Positions 25,471-34,134 of a stretch of DNA of 64,000 nucleotides are shown here, in pieces. Made by a program: the position numbers and the translations under genes. Source of the DNA: DASWOJ01 sp964250755 (GTDB taxonomy: Bacteria; Pseudomonadota; Alphaproteobacteria; Acetobacterales; Acetobacteraceae); the NCBI GenBank assembly GCA_964250755.1, contig CAXUHB010000001.1, positions 496,001 through 560,000 of the forward strand, read 5' to 3'. How positions within the stretch are numbered: position 1 is the first letter of the stretch; every line of letters begins with the position of its first letter. Below the pieces are notes generated by a model, which did not search any database, was not told the DNA's origin, and saw only the letters and a program-made list of their open reading frames with translations.

Positions 25471-26278
25471 CCGTCACCCGCACCACCGCGAATCCGGCGC
25501 CTGGGCCAGTGTCCAAGCAGGCCAGCAGCGCCGCCATGATCACGCCGGCTTCGGCCTCGAACCCCCAGGGCGCGTTGCGGACCAGCAGGCCGCAGCCGTT
25601 CAGACGGTTGGGGTCCGTCGGCTCCCGAAGCCAGAGCTCGGCCGCCACGCAGTCGCGCAGGCCGGACAGGCGGACGCCTTCCAGGAAGGTGGTGACGGGG
25701 CTGCGGTGCTTGATCGGATACCAGGCGGCCAGCACGGCGGACCCGAAGCGGAGCGCCGCAGTCCGCAAGCCCGCCTGCACGCGGCTGAACTCGTCCGGCA
25801 CCTCGTAGGGCGGGTCCATCAGCACCAGGCCGCGCTTCTGCGCAGGCGGCAGCAGCGCACTCAGCGCCTCCCAGCCGTCGCGCAGGTGGACGGCCACTTG
25901 CCGGTCGCGGCGGAACAGTCGGGCAAGGGCGCGGTGGTCCTCTGGATGCAGCTCGCAGCAGGCAAGGCGGTCATCGGGGCGCAGCATGGCGCGGATCAGG
26001 CGGGGGGAGCCGGGGTAGAGCCCCAGCCGTTCCACCAGGGACGCATAATCCGCCAGGGGTTGCGGCGTGCCGCCCAGCACCCGGGCGATGCCGCCGCGCC
26101 ACTCGCCGGTGCGTTCGGCGGGGTCGTCCAGGAGGTCGTATTGGCCGGTGCCGGCATGGGTGTCCAGGACGAAGAACGGCGCGGGCTTGCGGGCCAGCGC
26201 GCTGAGCATCCAAGTCAGCAGGGCGTGCTTCATGCAATCGGCGAAGTTGCCGGCGTGGTAGGCGTGGCGGTAGTTCAT
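25463..26278 (-). CDS. rlmJ: 23S rRNA (adenine(2030)-N(6))-methyltransferase
   Basis: 271 residues. The diagnostic N-terminus MNYRHAYHAGNFADCMKHAL is followed by the SAM-binding FVLDTHAGTGQYDL and the catalytic DPPYE (GLVLMDPPYEVPDEF), as in RlmJ/YhiR. It methylates A2030 of 23S rRNA using S-adenosylmethionine. Length is normal. It overlaps gpsA by eight bases and lies 58 bases downstream of tsaD, a gap that holds a single palindromic repeat unit. Confidence 0.95.
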   Translation of the reverse strand: MNYRHAYHAGNFADCMKHALLTWMLSALARKPAPFFVLDTHAGTGQYDLLDDPAERTGEWRGGIARVLGGTPQPLADYASLVERLGLYPGSPRLIRAMLRPDDRLACCELHPEDHRALARLFRRDRQVAVHLRDGWEALSALLPPAQKRGLVLMDPPYEVPDEFSRVQAGLRTAALRFGSAVLAAWYPIKHRSPVTTFLEGVRLSGLRDCVAAELWLREPTDPNRLNGCGLLVRNAPWGFEAEAGVIMAALLACLDTGPGAGFAVVRVTDE

Positions 26279-26297
26279 TGTGGAAGGGTGCTGGCTG

Positions 26298-26325
26298 CTC
26301 CCCCTCCCGGAGGGAGAGGGAGAAG
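26298..26325. repeat. Solitary palindromic repeat unit (REP-like)
   Basis: CCCCTCCCGGAGGGAGAGGG matches the core of the paired elements, but there is no partner in inverted orientation nearby. It lies between tsaD and rlmJ. Confidence 0.6.
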
Positions 26326-26336
26326 GACAGCGCCCC

Positions 26337-27434
26337 TCATAGGGCCACCTGCTCCAACTCCGCCGCCAAGTCCGCCAGCGGCCAGCGCGGGCGCGGGACA
26401 GCGTCCAACGGGTCCGTCAGCCCCAGGCGCAGGCGCTCGATGCCGGCCCAGGCCACCATCACAGCGTTGTCCGTGCAGAGCCGAACCGGCGGCGCCGCCA
26501 TGGGAACGCCGGCAGCCATCGCCGCGCCGGCCAGCGCCGCTCGGACGGCGGCGTTGGCCGCAACGCCGCCGGCCACCACCAGCAGCCCGGCCTCCGGCAT
26601 CATCGCCAGCGCGTGCGCCGCCCGGTCGGCCAACACGTCCGCCACCGCGCGCTGGAAGCCAGCGGCCACGTCCGCCGCGTCCCGATCCGTCAGCGGGGCC
26701 AGCTTCGCAATCCGCTGCGCCACGGCGGTCTTGAGGCCGGAAAAGCTGAAGTCGCACCCCGCCCGCCCCAGCAGCGGCCGGGGGAAGGGTTGCCGGGCGG
26801 GATCGCCGCCTGCCGCAAGCCGCTCCAGCGCGGGTCCGCCGGGCCAGGGCAGGCCGAGCAGCTTGCCGACCTTGTCGAACGCCTCACCCACGGCATCGTC
26901 AATCGTCCCGCCCAGCTTGCGGTAGCGGCCCACGCCGTCCACTGCGACGCATTGGCAGTGGCCGCCGGACAGCAGCAGCAGCAGGTAGGGAAAGGGTGCG
27001 CCGCCGGGCGTCAGGCCGGGCAGGCGGGCGGTCAGGGCATGGGCCTCCAAGTGGTTCACCGCGACAAAGGGCAGCCCGTGCGCCAGCGCCGCGCCCTTGC
27101 CGAATCCGGCGCCGACGATCAGCCCGCCAATCAGGCCGGGCCCGCAACTGGCCGCTACTCCGCCAAGGTCCGCCCAGCGCACCCCGGCATCCGCCATCAC
27201 GCGCGCAGCCAGCGCGGGCAGATGGGCCAGATGCGCCCGGGCCGCGACCTCCGGCACGACGCCGCCGAAGGGGGCGTGCTCGGCCTGCTGGCTCAGCACC
27301 GCTTCCGCCAGGATGGAGCCATGCGGGTCCAGCACGGCCACCGCGGTCTCGTCACATGAGGATTCGATCCCAACTACGGGTCCCTGACGATGGCGCATCC
27401 CGGGCAGTCCGGCAGGCGCATGAGCAGCAAGCAT
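26337..27434 (-). CDS. tsaD: tRNA N6-adenosine threonylcarbamoyltransferase
   Basis: Transfers the threonylcarbamoyl group to A37 of ANN-decoding tRNAs, with TsaB/TsaE. 365 residues: VVGIESSCDETAVAVLD, AVNHLEAHALTARL (His metal ligands), YLLLLLSGGHCQ, GGTIDDAVGEAFDKVGKLLG and the C-terminal PVRLCTDNAVMVAWAG. The ATG at 27434 is supported by AAAGGAAAG about ten bases upstream; an ATG at 27398 is an alternative closer to the usual N-terminus. Divergent from hemC, with 44 bases between starts. Confidence 0.95.
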   Translation of the reverse strand: MLAAHAPAGLPGMRHRQGPVVGIESSCDETAVAVLDPHGSILAEAVLSQQAEHAPFGGVVPEVAARAHLAHLPALAARVMADAGVRWADLGGVAASCGPGLIGGLIVGAGFGKGAALAHGLPFVAVNHLEAHALTARLPGLTPGGAPFPYLLLLLSGGHCQCVAVDGVGRYRKLGGTIDDAVGEAFDKVGKLLGLPWPGGPALERLAAGGDPARQPFPRPLLGRAGCDFSFSGLKTAVAQRIAKLAPLTDRDAADVAAGFQRAVADVLADRAAHALAMMPEAGLLVVAGGVAANAAVRAALAGAAMAAGVPMAAPPVRLCTDNAVMVAWAGIERLRLGLTDPLDAVPRPRWPLADLAAELEQVAL

Positions 27435-27478
27435 GTGTCGGGCTTTCCTTTGCAGGCCCGACCTCATAGGACACCTGG

Positions 27479-28537
27479 ATGCCCGACGCACACCCTGAGC
27501 GCGACTTGCCGGCGCACCTGCTGGCCGCGCCATCCCTTTCGACGCGGATGACGCACCACCGCCGGTCCCTGCCGCTGCGCGTGGGCACGCGCGGGTCGCC
27601 GTTGGCCCTGACGCAGACCCGGATGTTCCTGGCGCTGCTGGCGCGGTTCTGCCCGGTGCTGGCGCCGGGCTTCCAGTGCGAGCAGGTGTTCCAGCAGCAC
27701 ATCATACGCACGACGGGGGACCAGGTGCAGGACCGCCCGCTGGCAGACATCGGCGGCAAGGGGCTGTTCAGCAAGGAAATCCACGAGGCGCTGCTGGACG
27801 GGCGCATAGACTTCGCCGTCCACAGCCTGAAGGACCTGGAAACGGAGCTGCCGCCCGGCATCGTCCTGGCCTGCACCCTGCGGCGGGAGGATGCGCGGGA
27901 CGCCCTGATCCTTGGCCCCCGCTGCCTGCCGGCCAAGGACGGCGATCCCCTGGCGGTGCTGCCTGCAGGGGCAGTGATTGGCACCAACTCGCTGCGGCGG
28001 CAGGCCCAGTTGCTGCACGCCCGCCCGGACCTGCGCATGACGCTGATGCGCGGCAACGTGCAACCGCGCATAGCCAAGGTGCTGCGCGGGGACTGCGCGG
28101 CGTCCTTGCTGGCGTTGGCGGGGCTGCGGCGCCTAGGGCTGGACGGGACGGCCATGGCGGTGCTGGACCCCGACGCGATGGTGCCCTCCGCCGGGCAGGG
28201 GATCGTCGGCATCACCACACGCGCCGACGACCATCAGCTTCGGGAGCTGCTGGCGGGGATCGAGGATCCGGAGGCACGGGCGGTCTCCACCGCTGAACGG
28301 GCGCTGCTCGCGCTGCTGGACGGTTCGTGCCGCACGCCCATCGGCGGCCACGCGCGCATGCTGCCCGCGGCGGACGGGCAGGCGCCGGCGCTGCACCTGA
28401 CGGGCCTGGTGGCGCGGGCAGATGGATCGTTTCTTTTGAAGCGCAGCCTGCACGGCCCCGCTGCCGATGCGGCGCGTCTGGGGGCGGAGCTGGGAGCCAG
28501 CCTGCGTGCGGACAGCCCGCGCGACATCTTCGGCTGA
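27479..28537 (+). CDS. hemC: Porphobilinogen deaminase (hydroxymethylbilane synthase)
   Basis: Polymerises four porphobilinogens to hydroxymethylbilane in heme synthesis. Motifs: LRVGTRGSPLALTQTRMF, DIGGKGLFSKEIHEAL, FAVHSLKDLETELP, GTNSLRRQAQLL and LLDGSCRTPIGGHA, with the Cys carrying the dipyrromethane cofactor. The 352-residue form includes about 30 extra N-terminal residues; the ATG at 27551-27553 (MTHHRRSLPLR) is another possible start. First gene of the hemC-hemD-mic60-hemY run. Confidence 0.96.
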   Translation: MPDAHPERDLPAHLLAAPSLSTRMTHHRRSLPLRVGTRGSPLALTQTRMFLALLARFCPVLAPGFQCEQVFQQHIIRTTGDQVQDRPLADIGGKGLFSKEIHEALLDGRIDFAVHSLKDLETELPPGIVLACTLRREDARDALILGPRCLPAKDGDPLAVLPAGAVIGTNSLRRQAQLLHARPDLRMTLMRGNVQPRIAKVLRGDCAASLLALAGLRRLGLDGTAMAVLDPDAMVPSAGQGIVGITTRADDHQLRELLAGIEDPEARAVSTAERALLALLDGSCRTPIGGHARMLPAADGQAPALHLTGLVARADGSFLLKRSLHGPAADAARLGAELGASLRADSPRDIFG

Positions 28538-28547
28538 GGCAGCGGCC

Positions 28548-29267
28548 ATGGCTTCGGCGCGTCCGGACGAGGCGCCGGGCGGGCGGCGGTTGGTCCTCGT
28601 CACGCGGCCCGAACCAGGTGCGTCCGAGACTGCGGACCGGCTTGCCCTTCTCGGCTTGGCCGCGGTCATCGCACCCATGCTGGACGTGCGCCCGCGCCCG
28701 CTGGGTCTGGTTCCCGGCGTGCAGGCCGTGCTGGTCACAAGCGGCAATGCGCTGCCCCAGTTGCCGCCGACGCTGCATCCAGTGCCTCTGCTGGCGGTTG
28801 GCGATGCAACGGCGGCGCGGGCGCGGGCAGCCGGGTTCACGGAAGTGTGCAGCGCCGACAGCGATGCGGCGGCGCTAGCCGTTCTGGCCGCGCAAATGCT
28901 TCCTCTCAGGGCGCCTGTGTTGCTGGCGACGGGGACAGGACAGGGCGGCGCGCTCGCCGCGGCGCTGCGGGAGCGAGGATTTCGCGTCCACCGCCGGGCC
29001 GTCTATGCGGCGGTGCCGGTGCGCCGCCTGCCCGGGCCGGCGCTGGACGCACTGGCCGGCAACGGGCTGCGCGCCGCCTTGTTCCTGTCGGCGGAGACCG
29101 CCCGCGCCTTTGCACGCGCCTTGCCGGCAAGCCTGCTGGGCAGCTTGGGCGGAGTTGATGCGTTGGCCATCGGGCAGCCCGCGGCGGAGGTGCTGAGCCG
29201 TATGCCCTGGCGCAGCGTCCGAGTGTCGGCTAAGCCGACTTCGGCATCCCTGATGGCACTCCTATGA
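28548..29267 (+). CDS. hemD: Uroporphyrinogen-III synthase
   Basis: 239 residues. The family is poorly conserved, but the two-domain pattern is visible: RLVLVTRPEPGASETADRLALLG at the N-terminus, VQAVLVTSGNAL, LLAVGDATAARARAAGF, then PVLLATGTGQGGALAAALRERGF and LFLSAETARAFA. It closes and inverts ring D of hydroxymethylbilane. Position directly after hemC supports the call. Its last four bases overlap the next gene's start. Confidence 0.92.
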   Translation: MASARPDEAPGGRRLVLVTRPEPGASETADRLALLGLAAVIAPMLDVRPRPLGLVPGVQAVLVTSGNALPQLPPTLHPVPLLAVGDATAARARAAGFTEVCSADSDAAALAVLAAQMLPLRAPVLLATGTGQGGALAAALRERGFRVHRRAVYAAVPVRRLPGPALDALAGNGLRAALFLSAETARAFARALPASLLGSLGGVDALAIGQPAAEVLSRMPWRSVRVSAKPTSASLMALL

Positions 29268-30406
29268 CCCCTCCCAAGAAGCCCACCCCTCCCTCTCAGT
29301 CCTCCACCGGCGCCCCGCCGCCCGGCCCAGCCCCGTCCGGCACCCCTCCGGCGCGGGTGCGTGTGGACGAGGTGGCCCAGCGGCTGCGCACCGACCCGCT
29401 GCCGCTGGTTTACGTCCTGGGCTTCCTGATCCTGGGGGGAACGCTGGCCTACCTCTATACCCACCCTGCAACCCCGCGGGAAACCCAGCAGGCCGTGCTG
29501 CGGGTGGACACGCTGCAGGGCCAGGTGCAGACGCTCGCCGACCGGCTGGCGAAGCTGGAGGCGCGCCCGGCTGGCGCCGCCCCGGACCTGGCGCCACTGG
29601 ACCGGCGCATCGCCGCGCTGGAGGGCCGCCCCGCCCCGTCCGGCCCAACCGCCGCCCCGGCGGTGAACCTTGCGCCGTTGGAGGCCCGCATCGCCGCAGT
29701 CGAAGGCCGAGCGCCCGTGAACCTGCAGCCGCTTGAGGCCCGCGTCGCCGCGCTGGAGGGCAAGCCGCCGCCGGCACCCTTCGACCCCGCGCCGCTGACC
29801 GGCCGCCTGGACGTGCTGGCGGGCAAGCAGGCGGCAGATGCCGCCGCCGTCAACGAGCGCCTGAATGGCGTGGACGCCAGGGTTGCCGCGGTTGCCGACC
29901 AGGCCAAGCAGACCGCCGGCCAGATCGGGACCGTGGCGGAGCGCTCGGGCCGCGTCGTGCGCCTGCAGGCCGCAATGGCCGCGCTGGAGGCCGGCCAGCC
30001 GCTCGGCGACATCCCCGGCGCGCCGCCGGCCGTCGCGCGTTTCGCCGCAGCGCCTCCCAAGACCGAGCAGGAGCTGCGCCGCAGCTTCGACGCCGCGGCC
30101 GAGGCGGCGCGGCAGGCCGGCCAGCCCGCGCTGATGGAGAACCGCACGTTCGGCGACCGGCTGTGGGCACGGGCGCAGCAGGCCGTCACCGTACGCCAGA
30201 GCGACCGGGTGCTGATCGGCGATCCCCTGGCCGGCAAGACCACCGTGGCCCGCGCCGCCCTGGACGCCGGCGACCTCGCCGGGGCCGTCAAGGCGCTGGA
30301 CGGCCTGGCCGGGCCAGCCAAGGAAGCGATGGCGGAGTGGACCGGGCAGGCCCGCGCGTTGCTTGATGCGCGTGCCGCCCTGGCCAGCATGGCGGCGCGC
30401 AGCTGA
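29264..30406 (+). CDS. Mic60/mitofilin-like inner-membrane protein (COG4223)
   Basis: 380 residues: a Pro-rich cytoplasmic N-terminus, one transmembrane segment (about 47-66, LVYVLGFLILGGTLAYLY), then a long periplasmic region of heptad-like repeats (LDRRIAALEG, LEARIAAVEG, LEARVAALEG) predicting coiled coil. The C-terminal part (about 290-380, QAVTVRQSDRVLIGDPLAGKT) corresponds to the mitofilin-like domain. Alphaproteobacterial Mic60, the ancestor of the mitochondrial crista-junction protein, is encoded in heme operons between hemD and hemY, as here. Overlaps both neighbours by one to four bases. Confidence 0.88.
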   Translation: MTPPKKPTPPSQSSTGAPPPGPAPSGTPPARVRVDEVAQRLRTDPLPLVYVLGFLILGGTLAYLYTHPATPRETQQAVLRVDTLQGQVQTLADRLAKLEARPAGAAPDLAPLDRRIAALEGRPAPSGPTAAPAVNLAPLEARIAAVEGRAPVNLQPLEARVAALEGKPPPAPFDPAPLTGRLDVLAGKQAADAAAVNERLNGVDARVAAVADQAKQTAGQIGTVAERSGRVVRLQAAMAALEAGQPLGDIPGAPPAVARFAAAPPKTEQELRRSFDAAAEAARQAGQPALMENRTFGDRLWARAQQAVTVRQSDRVLIGDPLAGKTTVARAALDAGDLAGAVKALDGLAGPAKEAMAEWTGQARALLDARAALASMAARS

Positions 30407-31719
30407 TGCTCCGCGTCATCGGCTTCCTGATTGCGGCCATTCTTGCGGTCGGACTTGCGTGGGGCATCTCCGTCCTGCCAGGCACCTGGTCTGGCGACAT
30501 CGGCGGAACGCAGTTCCAGACGACGACGCCCGTGGTGCTGGCGGCGTTCATCCTGGTCTTTGCGATACTCTACACCATCATCCGGCTGCTTGGGGCGCTA
30601 TGGACGGTGCGGCGGCGGGTGCGGCGACGCAACGAGCGTTTGGCGCGCGTGCGCGGGGACCGCGCTGTGACGCGTACGCTAGTCGCCCTCGCCGCCAACG
30701 ACGGCGACGCCGCCCGGCGTGAGGCCGACCGCACGCGCCGCATGATCGGCGACACCCCGCTGACCCTGCTGCTGGCTGCGCAAGCCGCCCGGCAGTCCGG
30801 GCAGGAGGAAGAGGCCGCCCAGGCATTCCGCCTGTTGTCCGAACGGCGGGATGCGCCGTTCCTGGGCCTGCGCGGCCTGCTGCGCCAGGCCATCGCAGGC
30901 GAGAAGTGGGAAGAGGCGGATAGCCTCGCCCGCCGGGCGGAGGCCGCCTACCCCGGCGCGCAGTGGCTGCAGGACGAGCGGCGCGCCCTGGCCCTGCGCA
31001 CCGGCAAGTGGGAGGACGCGCTGCGTCTGTCCGGCCCGGAGAACCGCGCCGCCCTGGCCGTCGCCGCTGCCGAGGCTGCGCCGAATGCCGAGGCCGGGCT
31101 GCGGCTGGCCAAGCAGGCCTACGACGCCGACCCGACGCTGGCGCCTGCCGTCGCGACCTATGCCGCGCGCCTGCGTGGGATGGGCAAGTCCCGCAAGGCA
31201 GATGACCTGATGAGCCGTGCCTGGGCAGCCCAGCCGCATCCGATGATTGCCGACGAGTATCTGCGGCACCACGCGGCCCCGCGGGACCGCGTGCAGTATG
31301 CGGCGCGGCTGGCCAACGCCAACCCGGGCCACCCCGAGAGCCGTTTGATGCAGGCGCGCGCCGCGCTGGAGGCCGGGCAGACCGCGGAGGCCCGCGCCTA
31401 CATCGAGGCCGCGCGTAAATCCGGCTTCAATCAGCGGCGGCTTTGGATGCTCGCAGCCGACGTTGCGGAGCATGACGGGAACGTGGCAGCCGGGCAGGAT
31501 GCGCTGCGCCATGCCTCGGCGGCGGTGCCGGACCCGGTGTGGCGTTGCGGCGCGTGCGGCACCGTCCACGGTGCCTGGCATCCGGTCTGCGACGCCTGCG
31601 GCACCCCCGGCAAGATCGCCTGGGTGGAGCCGGACGAGCACGGCACGCTGCTACCCCCCAGCGGGCAGCGGCAGTTCCCGCGTCTCGCCGCAGCCCAGGA
31701 CGCAGAAGGCATCGGGTAG
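30406..31719 (+). CDS. hemY: HemY-like tetratricopeptide membrane protein with C-terminal zinc ribbon
   Basis: 437 residues. Two N-terminal membrane spans (about 1-22 and 44-66), then helical TPR-like repeats (RQSGQEEEAAQAFRLLSERR; RAALEAGQTAEARAYIEAAR). Near the end, WRCGACGTVHGAWHPVCDAC provides two CxxC pairs, a rubredoxin-like ribbon. This is the COG3898 HemY associated with heme genes, not protoporphyrinogen oxidase; exact role unknown. The ATG shares a base with the mic60 stop. The last 69 bases overlap the convergent metallo-hydrolase gene. Confidence 0.9.
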   Translation: MLRVIGFLIAAILAVGLAWGISVLPGTWSGDIGGTQFQTTTPVVLAAFILVFAILYTIIRLLGALWTVRRRVRRRNERLARVRGDRAVTRTLVALAANDGDAARREADRTRRMIGDTPLTLLLAAQAARQSGQEEEAAQAFRLLSERRDAPFLGLRGLLRQAIAGEKWEEADSLARRAEAAYPGAQWLQDERRALALRTGKWEDALRLSGPENRAALAVAAAEAAPNAEAGLRLAKQAYDADPTLAPAVATYAARLRGMGKSRKADDLMSRAWAAQPHPMIADEYLRHHAAPRDRVQYAARLANANPGHPESRLMQARAALEAGQTAEARAYIEAARKSGFNQRRLWMLAADVAEHDGNVAAGQDALRHASAAVPDPVWRCGACGTVHGAWHPVCDACGTPGKIAWVEPDEHGTLLPPSGQRQFPRLAAAQDAEGIG

Positions 31720-32634
31720 CAGCCCGGCGGCGGCCCGGGCGGCGGCAAGCTCCCGCACCGGGTCGTCCAGGCCCTCGTCCGTGAGCTGGAACGTGCCGAA
31801 GTGCATCCCGACGGCGCGAGGGGCGCCCAAGGCGGTCCTGGCCTGTACGGCCTCGGCGGGGTTCATGTGGACCGGGCGCATGACGTTGCGCGGGGCATAG
31901 GCGCCGATGGGCAGCAGCGCGATGCCGGGCGGGCCGAGCCGCGCGCCGATCTCCGCCCAATGCGGCCCGTCGCCGCTGTCCCCCGCAAAGAACACCTGCG
32001 CCGCCCCGATCCGCACCATGAAGCTGCTCCACAGGGTATGATTGCGGTCCAGCACGCCGCGGGCGGAGAAGTGGCAGGCGGGGGCCGCAGTGACGGTTGC
32101 AGGCCCAACCTGCACGGTGCCCCACCAGTCCAGCTCCACGGCGCCTGGGAGACCGGCAGCGGCCAGCGGTGCGGCGTTGCCCAGCGTGGTCACCACCCTG
32201 GGGCCGAAGCGCCGGTGCAGGGAGCGCAGGCTGTCCAGGTCCATGTGATCGTAGTGGTTGTGCGACACCAGCACGGCATCCACCTGCGGCAACTGGTCCA
32301 GCGCCAGGCCCGGCGCGCGCACCCGGCGCGGCCCGGCCAGTTGCGAAGGGGAGCAGCGCTCGCTGAACACGGGATCGGTCAGTAGGCTGAACACGCCGCC
32401 GCCCGGCAGCGGCAGCCGGACCAGGAAGGTGCTGTGGCCGATGAAGGTCAGCGCCGCCCTGCCGGGCGTGACCGTCGCGGAGGGGAGCGGCCAGGCCGGG
32501 TCCTGCACCCGGCGCGGCCACGGCGTGCGCCGCCGGGTTAGCGACCAGCGCAGTACGGCGCCCAGACTGGCGACCTGCTGGCCGCCCGGGTTGAAGAAGC
32601 GGGTGCCGTCGAAGTGGTCGGACGGCGCCGTCAT
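31651..32634 (-). CDS. Metallo-beta-lactamase fold hydrolase (NAPE-PLD-like)
   Basis: 327 residues. TFIGHSTFLVRL near residue 65 and the zinc motif LVSHNHYDHMDLDSL (HxHxDH) are clear, followed by VTAAPACHFSARG, FAGDSGDGPHW and GMHFGTFQLTDE with the remaining ligands. The pattern matches the NAPE-PLD/UlaG-like branch; some members are phospholipases, but the substrate here is unknown. The ATG at 32634 overlaps the stop of the M23 gene (ATGA). Its 3' end overlaps hemY on the opposite strand. Confidence 0.92.
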   Translation of the reverse strand: MTAPSDHFDGTRFFNPGGQQVASLGAVLRWSLTRRRTPWPRRVQDPAWPLPSATVTPGRAALTFIGHSTFLVRLPLPGGGVFSLLTDPVFSERCSPSQLAGPRRVRAPGLALDQLPQVDAVLVSHNHYDHMDLDSLRSLHRRFGPRVVTTLGNAAPLAAAGLPGAVELDWWGTVQVGPATVTAAPACHFSARGVLDRNHTLWSSFMVRIGAAQVFFAGDSGDGPHWAEIGARLGPPGIALLPIGAYAPRNVMRPVHMNPAEAVQARTALGAPRAVGMHFGTFQLTDEGLDDPVRELAAARAAAGLLPDAFCVLGCGETRELPLPAGG

Positions 32635-33104
32635 TGGCTGCACCGGGGCACGCCCAGCAACGGTTCAGGGTCCACCGCCTCCGTCCCGCGCAGGACCGCG
32701 AAGAACAGGTGGGTGCCGTATGTCACGCCGGTGCGGGCGACATGGCCAAGGGGGTCCCCGGCGCGCACCGCCCGCCGGCCCTCGGCGATGGCCGGCACCA
32801 GGTTGCCCAGATGGGCATACAGCGTGGTTAAGCCGCCGGGATGGCCGACGTGGACGGTGACGCCGCCGAGTCCCTGCCGTTTGATCCGCAGCACCGTCCC
32901 GTCCGCGGCGGCATGAACCAGCGCCCCGGCCGGGGCGGGCAGGTCCACCCCGTTGTGGAACGCCGCCGGGGCGTGCGGACCGATGGTGCGGCGCATCCCG
33001 AACGGAGAGGAGATGCAGGCCGGGGTCACCGGGGGCTGGAGCGGCTGGGCGCAGGCCGCGGCGCCGAGCAGAAGCAGGGCGGGCAACACAAGGCCGTTGC
33101 CCAT
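32631..33104 (-). CDS. M23/LytM-domain lipoprotein-like protein with incomplete zinc site
   Basis: 157 residues with a hydrophobic export signal ending GAAACAQ; the Cys could be a lipobox. The M23 core is present: SPFGMRRTIG, FHNGVDLPAPAGALVHAAADG (His50 and Asp54 of HxxxD), TLYAHLGNL and YGTHLFFAVL. In the last motif the usual HxH is His132-Leu-Phe134, so the third zinc ligand is missing. Probably a non-catalytic LytM protein, like the EnvC/NlpD amidase activators. The start at 33104 gives the signal peptide. Confidence 0.85.
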   Translation of the reverse strand: MGNGLVLPALLLLGAAACAQPLQPPVTPACISSPFGMRRTIGPHAPAAFHNGVDLPAPAGALVHAAADGTVLRIKRQGLGGVTVHVGHPGGLTTLYAHLGNLVPAIAEGRRAVRAGDPLGHVARTGVTYGTHLFFAVLRGTEAVDPEPLLGVPRCSQ

Positions 33105-33320
33105 GAGCGCACGCGCAACCTGCCCAGAGAACCCCGTCAATGCAGGGCCTGCCCGGTAAACCGGACGCCCAAGTTGTTGAGGGCAGGCATTTCCGCGTCG
33201 TCGCCGCACCCAGCACACTGGACACGTTGAGCAGCCGGCCTCCACGGCATGGGCCGCCAAGGCGAAGCGTCCCGCCCCTTGCGTCGCGCCGGGCAGCAAC
33301 AACTCGTCAGACGCCCGGCC

Positions 33321-34124
33321 TCATGCGCCGGACAGCACCGCGCCCTTGAAGGTTTGCCCCACCCACGCCTTCAGCGCCGGGTCGGCATAGGCGGCGGCCA
33401 TCGCCTTGGCCCAGGGCTTGCCTTTGTCGCCCTGACGCACCACGACCAGGCAGCAATACTGCTGGATCAAGCCGCTATCGGCCTTCTCTGCCACCAGTCC
33501 GTCGCGAATCGGGTCCATCCCGGCTGCGACAGCGTAATTGCCGGTGATCGCCCCCGCGTCCACGTCGTCCAGCGCACGTGCAATCTGCGCTGCCTCCAGT
33601 TCCACGAAGCGCAGCCGCCGCGGGTTGCCGGTCACGTCCAGCACGGTCGAGCGGTAGTCCGCCCCCGGCTTCAGCGTAATCAGCCCGGCGCCCGCCAGCA
33701 GCACCAGCGCACGCCCGCCGTTGGTGGGGTCGTTGGGGATTGCGATGCGGGCACCGTCCGAAAGGTCGGCCACCGTCTTGGCCTTCTTGCTGAACACGGC
33801 CATCGCAGTCATCACCGTCCGCCCGGCAACGGCCAGCTTGTAGCCGCGGTCCCTGACCTGCTGATCCAGAAAGGGCTGATGCTGGTAGGTGTTGGCATCC
33901 AGGTCGCCTGCGGCCAGCGCGGCGTTGGGCTGGATGAAGTCGCCGAACTCGGTGATCTTCATGGCAAGACCCGTGGGCGCCAGCATGTCCCGCACCCGCT
34001 CCAGCACCTGGGCGTGGACGCCGGAGGTGACGCCGACGCGGAGGGGCTTCGCGGCATCCTGGGCATGGGCGGCGAAGGGCAGGGCAAGCCCAGCAGCAAT
34101 GGCGGCGCGGCGGGTCAGGGGCAT
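33321..34124 (-). CDS. metQ: D-methionine-type ABC transporter substrate-binding protein
   Basis: 267 residues from the ATG at 34124 (GAGGAG upstream). Export signal LTRRAAIAAGLALPFAAHA, with no lipobox Cys, unlike E. coli MetQ. NLPA-family features: PLRVGVTSGVHAQVLERV, EFGDFIQPNAALAAGDLDAN, QHQPFLDQQV, ARIAIPNDPTNGGRAL and AGAITGNYAVAAGMDP. Binds methionine or a related ligand. It lies ten bases after metI on the same strand; no metN ATPase gene is near. Confidence 0.92.
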   Translation of the reverse strand: MPLTRRAAIAAGLALPFAAHAQDAAKPLRVGVTSGVHAQVLERVRDMLAPTGLAMKITEFGDFIQPNAALAAGDLDANTYQHQPFLDQQVRDRGYKLAVAGRTVMTAMAVFSKKAKTVADLSDGARIAIPNDPTNGGRALVLLAGAGLITLKPGADYRSTVLDVTGNPRRLRFVELEAAQIARALDDVDAGAITGNYAVAAGMDPIRDGLVAEKADSGLIQQYCCLVVVRQGDKGKPWAKAMAAAYADPALKAWVGQTFKGAVLSGA

Positions 34125-34134
34125 GGTCGGCTCC

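Noticed and set aside
30406..31719. Protoporphyrinogen oxidase (the other use of the name hemY)
   Set aside because: There is no FAD-binding motif; the protein has two membrane spans and TPR-like repeats.
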